Below are positions 17,164-26,269 of a stretch of 64,000 bases of DNA, one piece after another (the stretch's first letter is position 1; each line of letters opens with the position of its first letter). The position numbers and the translations under genes are program-made. The stretch is from Halodesulfovibrio sp. (GTDB lineage Bacteria > Desulfobacterota > Desulfovibrionia > Desulfovibrionales > Desulfovibrionaceae). The stretch covers positions 1 through 64,000 of the forward strand of contig NZ_JAOARI010000027.1 of the NCBI RefSeq assembly GCF_025210605.1, in the 5' to 3' direction. The notes beneath the pieces are model-generated. The model was not told where the DNA came from. It made no database searches and was given only the letters and a program-made list of their open reading frames with translations.

Positions 17164-18055
17164 TACTGCGCTTGCGAGTCCAGCATCAGCGGAAGTCCAT
17201 CCCGCTTCTGTCAAAATCGTAGACGACCTTGGCAGAACAATCGAGTTGCAGCGCCCTGCAACTCGCATCATTGCACTATACGGAGCATTCAACGAAATAT
17301 TGGGAGAACTAGGTAAGGAAGACATCATTGTAGCCCGCACCAAAGCGGACACACTTCCGCCTTCCATCCTGAACAAGCCGTCGATAGGCACGCACATGCG
17401 TCCTAACCCAGAGCTTGTAGCGGGACTTCGCCCAGATATAGTGCTCCAGATGGGTGGCAGAAAAAAAGCACTGGAGTCCGTTAAAATGCTCGAGCAGCTC
17501 GGCATTCCAGTAGCTTTCTTTTCTGTAACAACATTTAAGGAACTATTCTCAGTCATCAAGCGGCTCGGCGTCCTTACTGCTGCTGAAGATAAAGCGGAGA
17601 CCGTCTGCAACAATCTGCAAGCTAGGCTTGCGCACGTCGCACAGCAACTTGCAACTGTTCCACACAAGCCTTCTGTTTTCTTTGAAGTACGTTACCCTAA
17701 TCTGCTCGGTGCGGGGCGCGCTTCTATTGTTAATGACATTATTGAGCATGCAGGTGGAACCAATAGTATGGATGTCACTGTAAAATTAGTCCGCATAAAT
17801 GAAGAGGAAGTAATCAAGCGCGATCCGGAAGTATACCTTATCCAAAAAGGCGCTATGAACCCGAACCCGCAACCGATAGGACAACGGGCTCACTTCCGCA
17901 CTATTCGAGCAGTAAAAAACAACCGCGTTTATATTATTGATGAATCCAGCTATTCACGTCCCGGTCCCCGTGCCGTAACCGCTGTAGAAGAATTAGCAGC
18001 TCTGCTGCACCCAACCAGAATACAACTCAATCCACATAGTTCAGGAGACATCTAA
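17081..18055 (+). CDS. Periplasmic substrate-binding protein of the cobalamin/siderophore-type ABC importer
   Basis: 324 aa as drawn. The signal peptide (KLFLLLALLCASTALASPASA) begins about residue 17, so the true start may be a GTG at 17105-17120 and not the ATG at 17081; none has a clear ribosome site, and coupling with the upstream gene is likely. The mature part is a BtuF/FhuD-type two-lobe fold (VVDDLG-like KIVDDLGRTIELQRPATRIIAL after the signal, IGTHMRPNPELVAGLRPDIVL, REVRY-like FFEVRYPNLLGAG). It delivers the cargo to the permease. The stop overlaps the cbiL start by one base. Confidence 0.88.
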   Translation: MKHQSIHSVIRLLVHPKLFLLLALLCASTALASPASAEVHPASVKIVDDLGRTIELQRPATRIIALYGAFNEILGELGKEDIIVARTKADTLPPSILNKPSIGTHMRPNPELVAGLRPDIVLQMGGRKKALESVKMLEQLGIPVAFFSVTTFKELFSVIKRLGVLTAAEDKAETVCNNLQARLAHVAQQLATVPHKPSVFFEVRYPNLLGAGRASIVNDIIEHAGGTNSMDVTVKLVRINEEEVIKRDPEVYLIQKGAMNPNPQPIGQRAHFRTIRAVKNNRVYIIDESSYSRPGPRAVTAVEELAALLHPTRIQLNPHSSGDI

Positions 18056-18768
18056 TGTCCGCTTTATCAGGCACACTGTACGGCATCGGAGTAGGTCCAG
18101 GCGATCCGGATTTACTCACCATTAAAGCAACTAAGGTATTAGCAAACGTTGATATCGTCCTTGCTGCTTCATCTACTAAAAACGATTATTCAACAGCGCT
18201 ATCCATTGCCGAGCCGCACATGCAATCCGATGTCGAAGTCGTGCATCTTGGATTTCCAATGACCCGTGATGAGCAAGTATTGCTTCACGCATGGGAAGAA
18301 AACGCAAAAATAGTTGCAAGCCTGCTTCGCCAAGGTAAAAACTGTGCGTTCCTCACCTTAGGTGATCCGCTTATTTACTCTACTTTCGGTTACCTGAAGC
18401 GCACACTCGAAGCACTTGACCCAAGCTTTGCTATTGCAATTGTACCGGGAATCACCTCATATCAAGCTTCAGCTGCACGCACAGGTACTATTCTTTGTGA
18501 ATCCGGTGAAAACCTCTTGCTAGCATCCGGTGTACGCGCAACCGAAGATACGCAACAGCTTCTGAACAGAGTCGATAACGCTGTTATTTTAAAAACGTAT
18601 AAAAACTTCGCGGAACTCAAAGAACTCCTTCGCAAAACAAATCGAAAAAATTCTGCGATATTTATTTCACGCCTTGGCATGGAAGGGGAAATTATCGCCC
18701 GCAATATTGATGACGCACCGGAAAAGCCTCACTATTTCTCTCACATGCTTATTCCTGTGACTAAATAG
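18055..18768 (+). CDS. cbiL: Precorrin-2/cobalt-precorrin-2 C20-methyltransferase
   Basis: 237 aa. A SAM-dependent tetrapyrrole methylase: GVGPGDPDLLTIKA at the N-terminus, LGDPLIYSTFGYL and VPGITSYQASAA in the middle. It methylates C20 of cobalt-factor II, the step directly after cobalt insertion by CbiK, so its place in this operon is coherent. The start overlaps the binding-protein stop (TAATG). It ends the riboswitch-controlled unit, about 180 bases before a terminator. Confidence 0.9.
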   Translation: MSALSGTLYGIGVGPGDPDLLTIKATKVLANVDIVLAASSTKNDYSTALSIAEPHMQSDVEVVHLGFPMTRDEQVLLHAWEENAKIVASLLRQGKNCAFLTLGDPLIYSTFGYLKRTLEALDPSFAIAIVPGITSYQASAARTGTILCESGENLLLASGVRATEDTQQLLNRVDNAVILKTYKNFAELKELLRKTNRKNSAIFISRLGMEGEIIARNIDDAPEKPHYFSHMLIPVTK

Positions 18769-18819
18769 TTGGATTTTTTTGTAAGCACTTGGGGAGGTCT
18801 CTTTTTACTCTTCGAGTGA

Positions 18820-18925
18820 GCCTCCGGCGGCTGGGCTGAAAACTTTGAAAAGTTTTCCCCCAGACCCCCTTTCAAACTTTTTATTATGCGATACAAGCTC
18901 GTTGGTTAATTTTTATGCGCGGCTT
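18820..18925. repeat. Dispersed repeat, copy 2
   Basis: Bases 18820-18883 match 57-119 with few changes (GCCTCCGGCGGCTGGGCTGAA, then CCCCCAGACCCCCTTTCAAA), and similarity fades over the next 40 bases. As with copy 1, a terminator hairpin follows closely. It lies between convergent cbiL and umuC. Confidence 0.75.
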
Positions 18926-18948
18926 TATCACCTTAGTTTCAATATTAA

Positions 18949-18982
18949 AAAGACTGCCTTCCTTGGACGGCAGTCTTTCTTT
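18949..18982. terminator. Bidirectional intrinsic terminator
   Basis: AAAGACTGCC (18949-18958) pairs with GGCAGTCTTT (18969-18978) around a ten-base loop, with T-rich sequence after it. It ends the cbiK-cbiL unit and may also serve the convergent umuDC operon. Confidence 0.8.
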
Positions 18983-19026
18983 GTAACATCATTTAAAAAA
19001 ACGAAGCGCATGGGACACAATGCGGG

Positions 19027-20325
19027 TCAATCAACTTCACGCAACTCTGCCCAGTCAGTTGTGTATCTGGGGGACAATCTTTCTTGCTTCATTTTCCAAG
19101 GCTGCCCCAACCCTTCTCCTGCGTATTGTACGGTTCCGCGTCCAAATTTTTTATTTATGGCATCTGTTACGTGCATTAGCCGAGATTCAGACTCTAATTG
19201 CTGTTGCGTTGCAGGCGACACAATCTCGAACAATGAACCTTGCTGATTTAATTTAGATTCCAGTCCTGACAGCAACACGCCAACTTTTTGATATTCATGC
19301 CCTGATCTAAATATTTTTTGCAATAAGTTAGAAGCATGATGCACAAGTAACGGTGTATAATCCGTAGGTTTATCGAGAGTACACGCGCAGTATTCTACGT
19401 GTTGATCTCCCGGTCGGTGCTTGTTTGTTTTAATAAATACAGACAACGTTGTTGCCAGCAATTCTTCACGGCGAAGCTTTTCTGCTGCACGCACCGTATA
19501 AGCGATGGTTGCTTCCAAAGCATCTTTACGCTCCGTCACAGGTATACCGAACGAACGGGATGACCGGATACTTTTTCGAGCAGGAGCCGCATCTTCAAGT
19601 GCAATGGAAGGAATGCCGCGTAATTCCAAGGCGGTATACAATCCGGTTACGGTAAGCTTTTTCTGTAGCCACGCATTCTCTTTGTCACGCAACTGTCGGG
19701 CAGTTGTGACACCATAGTTCGCAAGTTTCTCAGCTGATTTTCTACCGATTCCCCATATATCGTTCACAGAAATTGATTCCAAAAGCGTATCAACTTGGGC
19801 AGGATTGTTCCACAATGCATTCATCGTAAATACACCGGATGAATCAGGCGTCTTTTTGCAAATATGGCTGGCAATTTTAGCGAGCGTTTTCGTTGGGGCA
19901 ATACCAATGGATACAGGAATTCCAGTCCACGTATACACTGTGTCACGAATGCGCTGTGCATATTCGTGTAAATTATGTGCAGCAAATCCATCAAGCCGCA
20001 GGAACGCTTCATCAATCGAATACACTTCCATTTCTGGACAAAACGTCCGCAGCACATGCATAACTCTTTCTGAAAGATCACCATATAAAGGATAGTTCGA
20101 CGAAAATACTGCCACCCCGTTTTGTTCAAGAAAACGCTTCTGCTTAAAGTAAGGAGCAGCCATTTTTACGCCAAGGGCTTTTGCTTCATTAGAGCGGGAA
20201 ATAATACAACCATCATTATTTGAGAGAACAATAACAGGCTTTCCAACAAGGTCAGGACGGAACACCCGTTCGCAAGAGCAGTAAAAATTATTACAATCTA
20301 CCAAGGCATACGCAGCCAAACTCAT
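19027..20325 (-). CDS. umuC: Error-prone DNA polymerase V catalytic subunit UmuC
   Basis: 432 aa, usual length. A Y-family polymerase that copies past damaged bases with UmuD'. The palm carries the metal-binding DCNNFYCSCERVF at the N-terminus and YSIDEAFLRLDG (about residues 100-111). Helix-hairpin-helix (SVNDIWGIGRKSAEKLANYG) and the little-finger domain follow. Its ATG overlaps the umuD stop by four bases (ATGA), so UmuC is made after UmuD by coupling. SOS control is expected from family knowledge. Confidence 0.95.
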   Translation of the reverse strand: MSLAAYALVDCNNFYCSCERVFRPDLVGKPVIVLSNNDGCIISRSNEAKALGVKMAAPYFKQKRFLEQNGVAVFSSNYPLYGDLSERVMHVLRTFCPEMEVYSIDEAFLRLDGFAAHNLHEYAQRIRDTVYTWTGIPVSIGIAPTKTLAKIASHICKKTPDSSGVFTMNALWNNPAQVDTLLESISVNDIWGIGRKSAEKLANYGVTTARQLRDKENAWLQKKLTVTGLYTALELRGIPSIALEDAAPARKSIRSSRSFGIPVTERKDALEATIAYTVRAAEKLRREELLATTLSVFIKTNKHRPGDQHVEYCACTLDKPTDYTPLLVHHASNLLQKIFRSGHEYQKVGVLLSGLESKLNQQGSLFEIVSPATQQQLESESRLMHVTDAINKKFGRGTVQYAGEGLGQPWKMKQERLSPRYTTDWAELREVD

Positions 20326-20762
20326 AATGGTTTCCTAAGAGAATGGATAACCGATGTCGCCACACCCCATACTTCAAAGTTCTCATTATGCGTAACTTCT
20401 ACTGCCCTGTAATGAGGATTTTCTGGAACAAGTGCAACGCGATTGTCCTTTTTCCATAACCGCTTAACTGTCAATGCCCCATTAAGCACAGCGACCACAA
20501 CGGCATTATGGGACGGCTCCACAGATCGATCCACAACCAGAATATCATCTGTATGGATGCCCGCCCCTGTCATTGAATCACCTTTGACGCGCATAAAAAA
20601 AGTCGCAGGTGCGTTATGTACAAGCAGTCGATTTAAATCGAGTGCGCCTTCCAGATAATCATCTGCCGGAGATGGAAACCCTGCGCACGCACACGATGTG
20701 TGCATTTGTCCATATTCTTCTTTGGACTCGCTATTTTCTGGAAAATCTATTGTATCTCTCAT
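20322..20762 (-). CDS. umuD: UmuD, LexA-type self-cleaving subunit of polymerase V
   Basis: 146 aa. An S24-family serine protease: the cleavage site region CACAGFPSPADDYLEG has Ala-Gly in place of the Cys-Gly known in E. coli UmuD; Ser nucleophile in KGDSMTGAGI; Lys general base in GALTVKRLW. RecA filaments promote self-cleavage to UmuD', which activates UmuC. First gene of a two-gene operon. Upstream, TGCAATTGCA (20785-20794) and a GTACA-N11-TGTAC inverted repeat (20843-20863) are possible operators, but I cannot match either to a known LexA box. Confidence 0.93.
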   Translation of the reverse strand: MRDTIDFPENSESKEEYGQMHTSCACAGFPSPADDYLEGALDLNRLLVHNAPATFFMRVKGDSMTGAGIHTDDILVVDRSVEPSHNAVVVAVLNGALTVKRLWKKDNRVALVPENPHYRAVEVTHNENFEVWGVATSVIHSLRKPL

Positions 20763-20889
20763 ATATGTGCCTCACTTCGTAGACTGCAATTGCAACCAGA
20801 CTTTATGTGCCGTAGAATACGTCATTGCTACAGCCTGTGCGAGTACAACTCCGCCAGATGTACATATTCACCTTTACTCAGTTGTTATT

Positions 20890-21615
20890 ATGAAAACTTT
20901 ATCTCTTCTTTCTTTCGACTCGCGATTAAAAATTATTCTTGCTGCCACTATCGGCATACTTACATGGCATGTTCCAGCATATGCATTATGCATCTACACG
21001 GCAGTCATTCTCATTCTTGGTATAGGGAACAAAGTACACCTTACTCTTGGATCACGGACTATTGCCACCTATCTATATTTCATACTTCTTTGGGCTGGGA
21101 TAAAATTTGCGCTTGATTGCACACCCATTTTCCAAGGCATCACCCCTGACTACCAAGCTGCGTTTCTCTCTTCAGGTATTTTAGCGTTGCGCCTTAGTAT
21201 ACTGATAGGCATAGGGCTACTACTGGCAACAACAAGTTCAGCCCGCCAGCTAGGACTGGCGTTGTCATGGTTCATGCGCCCTATACTCGGTAAACGAAGT
21301 TGGGAGCCAGCATTAAGCCTTGCACTCATGATTCATTTTATTCCACTTATTCAAAAAACCTTTTCGCAAGTCATGCAGGCTATGGAGCTTCGCAACCCGC
21401 CACGCTCGAAATGGCAACGCTTTCTCCTTGTGCCACAGGCTGTGCTACGCATTTGTGCCCAGAAAACATGGACACAAACCGTTGCCGTTGCAGCCCGTAA
21501 GCTTGATTCACCCGATGCATGGACGCAGCAAATTCCTCTTCCCATTAGTCAGATTATAATTTCTTTTTGTGCACTTTGTGCTGCATTCTTGCCACTTGCT
21601 TTGGCAACACAGTAA
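20890..21615 (+). CDS. ECF transporter transmembrane (T) component, CbiQ/EcfT family
   Basis: 241 aa from the ATG at 20890; the longer ORF from 20698 overlaps umuD and is unlikely. About five to six membrane segments, then a cytoplasmic helix with the EcfT coupling motif in degenerate form (QAMELRNPPRS, where A-R-G motifs are usual). T components link a substrate-binding membrane protein to ATPases for vitamin or metal uptake. Neither an S component nor an ECF ATPase lies beside it, so partners must be elsewhere. No terminator separates it from the metal permease, but a new promoter does. Confidence 0.75.
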   Translation: MKTLSLLSFDSRLKIILAATIGILTWHVPAYALCIYTAVILILGIGNKVHLTLGSRTIATYLYFILLWAGIKFALDCTPIFQGITPDYQAAFLSSGILALRLSILIGIGLLLATTSSARQLGLALSWFMRPILGKRSWEPALSLALMIHFIPLIQKTFSQVMQAMELRNPPRSKWQRFLLVPQAVLRICAQKTWTQTVAVAARKLDSPDAWTQQIPLPISQIIISFCALCAAFLPLALATQ

Positions 21616-21631
21616 TTTGAATTATTTATTT

Positions 21632-21660
21632 TTTACAAAAAAAGTAATCTTATCTATATA
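21632..21660 (+). promoter_or_regulatory. Sigma-70 promoter for the metal permease-marR-mntP operon
   Basis: TTTACA (21632-21637), a 17-base spacer and TATATA (21655-21660). Transcription would start near 21667, about 90 bases before the permease ATG. The MarR protein of the operon may bind in this leader; no clear palindrome is visible. Confidence 0.6.
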
Positions 21661-21756
21661 CTACTTGAATGAAGCTTTATTTGTATCACTAATAATTTGA
21701 CACTCAAATCTTTTGAGCGTAGTCCTTTTTTACACAAAAAATTAAAAGGACTCTTT

Positions 21757-22713
21757 ATGCTGTTTGATTCTGTTTTTCTGGTTGCACTGCAAAGTGCTCT
21801 TGTGCTGGGGTTTATCCACGGTATTAACCCGTGCGGTCATTCATGGCTTGTACTTGCACCTTTTACATACGGTGCAAAAAATGGAAGCCGTGTACTGTCA
21901 CTTACGTCTGGATTTATATTTGGAACAACACTGGCATGCCTGACTATCGGGTTTTCGCTTGGTTCCATCTCACTGGCGATTCCGGCTGCATTTAAGACTG
22001 TTGTCGATCTCTCCACGGTAGGAATTCTTATCGTGCTTGGGATAATCCTTATAGTGAAACCGCACCTGCTGCATAGTCACGACCATGACCACGGTCATGA
22101 CCATACTCATGACCACAACCACGGGCACAGCCATCATCACCATGCTCACCACGGATGCTGCGGACAGCATGAAGATGGGGACTCTGCATGTTGCAACGTG
22201 CATCATCATGAAGAATTGCAACCGGTAACATATGGAAACACTGCTGTTGCCGTCGAACCTTCATTTGTATTAGGACAACCAGTAACTGCCGCAACGACAG
22301 AACAGAGTCGTTTTGTCCTTGGGCAAAAGGTAGGCACGGCTCCAAAAGAGCATTCGCACAACCAGCACGCAGGGTGCGGTTGCGCAACCAGCAGTAAAAT
22401 TACAAAAGTTACATTTTGGGGGCTGACAGTTTTCGGGTTCATCAATATGATCGTCCCCTGCCCGACAGTAGCAATTATGTATACATACGGGCTTGATTCC
22501 GGAAGCATCCTTAAAAGTACTCTTGTATTTTTAAGTTATGCAATCGGCACAGGAATAACGCTAGCAGCTGTTATTTTTGCAATTTACAAAGCAACAAATG
22601 CCTTGAACGCACTCAATAAACCTTGGATTGAACCTTTGGTTATGCGCACAGCGGGAGTGCTGACAATCGTATTTGCAGTATACTCATATTTAGCTGATAC
22701 AAATATGATCTAA
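21757..22713 (+). CDS. His-rich membrane permease, UreH/RcnA/DsbD-like, probable metal transporter
   Basis: 318 aa from the ATG at 21757 (AAAGGA upstream). Two three-helix halves, each with a proline-cysteine motif (GINPCGHSW near residue 25, IVPCPTVA near 235), as in the DsbD/TauE/UreH-like superfamily. Between them is a cytoplasmic or periplasmic loop extremely rich in His and Asp (HDHDHGHDHTHDHNHGHSHH), then paired Cys. Such loops bind Ni, Co or Zn. It is followed by MarR and the manganese exporter MntP in one operon, so metal export or homeostasis is likely; direction and metal are not proven. Confidence 0.75.
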   Translation: MLFDSVFLVALQSALVLGFIHGINPCGHSWLVLAPFTYGAKNGSRVLSLTSGFIFGTTLACLTIGFSLGSISLAIPAAFKTVVDLSTVGILIVLGIILIVKPHLLHSHDHDHGHDHTHDHNHGHSHHHHAHHGCCGQHEDGDSACCNVHHHEELQPVTYGNTAVAVEPSFVLGQPVTAATTEQSRFVLGQKVGTAPKEHSHNQHAGCGCATSSKITKVTFWGLTVFGFINMIVPCPTVAIMYTYGLDSGSILKSTLVFLSYAIGTGITLAAVIFAIYKATNALNALNKPWIEPLVMRTAGVLTIVFAVYSYLADTNMI

Positions 22714-22725
22714 AGGAGATCAGCA

Positions 22726-23139
22726 ATGGAGCTTGAGGAGCTTAATCACGCCATAGTGGAGTTCTACGAAAAATTATCCTCTTGGGAACATGATGTTGTA
22801 CGTGAAAAGGGACTCACCCTGCCACAGATTCATGCTCTTGAAATTCTCGGGATACATGAGTCCATGCGGATGAAAGAACTCGCTAATTGGATGGGTACCA
22901 CCACAGGAACTCTTACAGTTCTTATCGATAGGCTCGAAAAAAAGGATTACGTACGCCGTTGTCCTCATAAAACAGACCGCCGTTCCATCATCATTGAACT
23001 CACTGATACTGGGCGACATATGTTTTTAGAACATGACAAGCTGCATATGCAATTAACAGAGACGATGGTTGCTGATTTGTCGCAAGATGAACGCAGCTGT
23101 TTACAGCGCTGTCTTGAAAAAATGAACAAGGCTTTTTAA
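22726..23139 (+). CDS. MarR-family transcriptional regulator
   Basis: 137 aa. Winged helix-turn-helix (about residues 30-100): MRMKELANWMGTTTGTLTVLIDRLEKKDYV, then the wing DRRSIIIELTDTG. Ribosome site AAAGGAGA. It lies between two metal transporter genes and its stop overlaps the mntP start by one base. It probably represses this operon in response to a metal or stress signal. Confidence 0.9.
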   Translation: MELEELNHAIVEFYEKLSSWEHDVVREKGLTLPQIHALEILGIHESMRMKELANWMGTTTGTLTVLIDRLEKKDYVRRCPHKTDRRSIIIELTDTGRHMFLEHDKLHMQLTETMVADLSQDERSCLQRCLEKMNKAF

Positions 23140-23699
23140 TGCATTGGGCTGAACTTCTTGCCATTGCGATTGCTCTTGCAGTGGACGCCTTTGCAGTAGC
23201 AATTGCAGCTGGAGTCCGTTTAAAAGGTGCAAGCAAGCGACAAACCTTCCGGCTTGCATGGCATTTTGGCTTTTTTCAGGCAGCAATGCTTATCGTTGGA
23301 TGGCTTGCTGGTGATGCAATCAAGGCATACTTAGAGTCATATGCACACTGGATAGCCTTTGCACTTCTACTCTGGGTTGGAGTTCGCATGATTATGGGCG
23401 CAGTCAAGCATCCTACCAGAGACGAACAAGCGGAAGGGTATGATCCGACTAAAGGCGTATCCTTAATTATGCTTGCAATTGCAACATCAATTGACGCACT
23501 GGCAGTCGGCTTATCGCTCTCTGTTTTGAACCATTTAATCTGGTTCCCTGCTTTTGTAATCGGCGTAACAGCAGCATTATTTACCTTAGCAGGATTACAG
23601 ATAGGCAAGTTCATCGGCAGCACATCATCACTTGGAAAATATGCTGAAATTGGCGGGGGCGTTGTCCTCATCCTTATCGGCATTAATGTAGTCTTATAA
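23139..23699 (+). CDS. mntP: Manganese efflux pump MntP
   Basis: 186 aa, six membrane helices, two repeats each with a conserved acidic motif: AVDAFAVAIAAG near residue 17 and ATSIDALAVGLS near 115. It exports Mn(II) from the cytoplasm. Translation is coupled to marR (TAATG). A strong terminator follows within two bases of the stop. Confidence 0.93.
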   Translation: MHWAELLAIAIALAVDAFAVAIAAGVRLKGASKRQTFRLAWHFGFFQAAMLIVGWLAGDAIKAYLESYAHWIAFALLLWVGVRMIMGAVKHPTRDEQAEGYDPTKGVSLIMLAIATSIDALAVGLSLSVLNHLIWFPAFVIGVTAALFTLAGLQIGKFIGSTSSLGKYAEIGGGVVLILIGINVVL

Positions 23700-23700
23700 A

Positions 23701-23733
23701 AAAAGGGTGGAGTAAATACTCCACCCTTTTTAT
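23701..23733. terminator. Bidirectional intrinsic terminator between mntP and the chemoreceptor
   Basis: AAAAGGGTGGAGTA/TACTCCACCCTTTT around AA (23701-23730), then TATT. It serves the converging mntP and methyl-accepting protein genes. The stem sequence is nearly the same as that at 180-209. Confidence 0.92.
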
Positions 23734-23746
23734 TGGCGATATCCTG

Positions 23747-26059
23747 TTAGGACTTCATTTCATCCGTAAGTGCCCGTAGCTCTATTACCATTTCCTGCAA
23801 ATCTTCCACTGCAACAATAGCCGCTCCCAGAGTCTGAACACCCTCATCTGTGATGGTGCTAATCTCTGAAGAAGCCTTGCTGATTTGCTCAGAAGTGGCA
23901 GACTGTTCCTCTGTTGCTGTCGCAATAGCAGAGATTTCTCCAAATGCCTCATCCATCATATCTTTAATAGATACAAGCAATTGACCAGAAACTTCAGCTT
24001 TTTCTGTGCCTTCAACAACCGCAGATACAGCCCTTTCGACTACTTCTGCGACGCTTGTGGTAGAACTTTGAATACTATTTACTGCTAAACCAACCTCGCG
24101 CGTTGCCGATGTTGTTTTTTCCGCAAGCTTACGAACTTCATCTGCGACAACGGCAAATCCTTTGCCAGCTTCGCCAGCCCGTGCCGCTTCAATAGCTGCG
24201 TTCAATGCCAGCAAGTTTGTCTGGTCAGCAATATCTGAAATAACCCCTATGACATGCCCAATGGCTTGTGCATGCTCACCAAGCCCCGCCATCTGGTTAT
24301 TCAATTCTTGCGCTTCACCACTAACTTTAGCAATTGCAGTAACAGTTTCATTAACAGCATGTGAACCTTCATTCACACGATCGGTACAAATCCCAGTATT
24401 CGAAGCAGCGTTTCCAGCATTTTTTGCAACTTCTAAAACAGTTGCATTCATTTGTTCAACGGCTACGGCTGTTTCAGATGCGCGCTCTTGCTGAATATGT
24501 GCTCCGCTTGTTGTCTCATTAATTTGAGTAAGCAAGCTTGTCGCTGCAACTTCAAGAGAAACAGAGACTGCATCAATTTTTTCTGCAACCTGAAGAATCT
24601 CTTCGTGCTGCTCAACAATGCGGGCTTCTGCGTTTCGAATTTCTGTCAAATCATAGAAAAGCCCAAACGCCCCAAGAGCCTTGCCTGAGGCATCATAAAA
24701 CGGAGTAACAGTATAAAACGTAGTAAGTTTTTTACCATCACGACGTTCAACAGCACCTTCTCGGCTAGCATGCTGTCCATCACGCACAGCTTTGACCAAA
24801 GGAGTTTCGCGGGCTTCATCACCCCAAAAAACATCACCGGATGTTTTTCCAAGAAAATCGTCCTGATTACCATGCAGTCCAAGCAGTTCAAGAAGCTCTT
24901 TGTTTAAGAAGGACATTCTATTTTCAGCATCAACTACACAGCACGGAAAATTAATTCCCCGAAGGACGCCTTGGGACATTCCGAACTGTTCTTGCAGGTC
25001 AACAGTCATCTTTTGCAGATGTTCTGCAAGGTTATGAAGCTCATGTCTGAAGTTGCCTTCAAGCTTTGCATCAAAATTACCAGTAGCAATTTCTGTAGAA
25101 TAGTGTCCAAGAGCAACAAGCGGCTTTGCGAAAAATTTTCGAATGCCAATAAGCAAAATTAACGATGCACATAGGAGTGTAACAGCACCAATGCACATAA
25201 TGATAAGCTGCTGCCTATCCGCAGTTGCAAACAGTTCATCCCGCGGAACTGTGGTGCTAATATACCAGTTTGTTTCTGTATTTTTCACAAATCGCTGTAA
25301 TTTCTGTGTACCTTTATATTGGTAATCAAGAAAATGTATACCGTCAGCTTCTGCTTGCTTAATGTCATCGAACACGCTTGAACGCTTAAAAATCACATTG
25401 CTATTAGGGTGCGCGATGATAGTCCCAGTGCCATCCATTACGTATGCATAGCCAGATTTTCCGAACTTAGCAGTATCAATATAGCGCTTACCAAAATTGC
25501 CGACATCCGCAAAAACAACAACCCCGCCAATCAAAGCGCCATCAACAAAGTCATAAATTCGTGAGCCGATTCCAATCAATCGCTGCCCGATAATATCGTC
25601 AGAGAGAACTTTTTCACTTACATACTTTTCTAAATCGCCATCAAGCAATTTTGTTTTCCATAGCGTTGCACGCGAGGTATCGCCATTCAGTGAAGGACCG
25701 CTGCGTGTAACACCAGAGGTAATTTCACCTTTTCCGTTAAAAACAAAAACAGCTTGAACATCTTTATTCAGTTTCAGGATATTATCCAATAAGTTGCGCC
25801 CGTCTTCACCTTCAACCCAAGCGCTGTTGATAACCTCTTCCTGCTCAGCAAGGTAGTTGACCAATGCGTCAATATTTGCCGTAAACTGTTTAAGAGAAGT
25901 ATTCGCCAGCTTTGTTTCCCTCTCCATTGCTTCCAGCTGAATCTTTTCAACAATTTCACTTGTTGACGAAGAAACGTAGAGAACAATCGATAGTACAGAG
26001 AGCGAAACTATAAGCAACACTGTGGCTATAAGTTCAATCGCAATACTTTTTACGCGCAC
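23747..26059 (-). CDS. Methyl-accepting chemotaxis protein with Cache sensor and PAS domain
   Basis: 770 aa, GTG start with GGGG upstream. A membrane segment (about 8-30), a periplasmic dCache sensor (about 35-280, [17 protein letters not shown] typical), a second membrane segment (about 283-305), HAMP (about 308-360), PAS (about 365-475, with [21 protein letters not shown]), then the signalling coiled coil (about 500-770) with the conserved hairpin tip [20 protein letters not shown]. It senses a periplasmic small molecule, perhaps an organic acid or amino acid, and a second cue through PAS. Stands alone; no che genes nearby. Confidence 0.93.
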   Translation of the reverse strand: MRVKSIAIELIATVLLIVSLSVLSIVLYVSSSTSEIVEKIQLEAMERETKLANTSLKQFTANIDALVNYLAEQEEVINSAWVEGEDGRNLLDNILKLNKDVQAVFVFNGKGEITSGVTRSGPSLNGDTSRATLWKTKLLDGDLEKYVSEKVLSDDIIGQRLIGIGSRIYDFVDGALIGGVVVFADVGNFGKRYIDTAKFGKSGYAYVMDGTGTIIAHPNSNVIFKRSSVFDDIKQAEADGIHFLDYQYKGTQKLQRFVKNTETNWYISTTVPRDELFATADRQQLIIMCIGAVTLLCASLILLIGIRKFFAKPLVALGHYSTEIATGNFDAKLEGNFRHELHNLAEHLQKMTVDLQEQFGMSQGVLRGINFPCCVVDAENRMSFLNKELLELLGLHGNQDDFLGKTSGDVFWGDEARETPLVKAVRDGQHASREGAVERRDGKKLTTFYTVTPFYDASGKALGAFGLFYDLTEIRNAEARIVEQHEEILQVAEKIDAVSVSLEVAATSLLTQINETTSGAHIQQERASETAVAVEQMNATVLEVAKNAGNAASNTGICTDRVNEGSHAVNETVTAIAKVSGEAQELNNQMAGLGEHAQAIGHVIGVISDIADQTNLLALNAAIEAARAGEAGKGFAVVADEVRKLAEKTTSATREVGLAVNSIQSSTTSVAEVVERAVSAVVEGTEKAEVSGQLLVSIKDMMDEAFGEISAIATATEEQSATSEQISKASSEISTITDEGVQTLGAAIVAVEDLQEMVIELRALTDEMKS

Positions 26060-26269
26060 GCAAAACCCCTATTTTACCTTAATAAATACATAATGAAACC
26101 ATAAATGCTCTCCCCAATAGCATTTCCCAGTCTATGGCTTATCCAGACATCAAGCCAGCACCGCACACTATAGCAGTAGCTAGACACAATTCTTACTATC
26201 ACCTATCGGTTAATTAAAACAGAACGTTAGATAGAAAAAAAATGTCTACTAATGGGCTACACAATCTAC

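Noticed and set aside
22081..22150. Short tandem CATGACCA-like repeats, considered as a CRISPR-like or satellite array
   Set aside because: They are the codons of the His-Asp loop in the metal permease, in frame, with no spacer structure.
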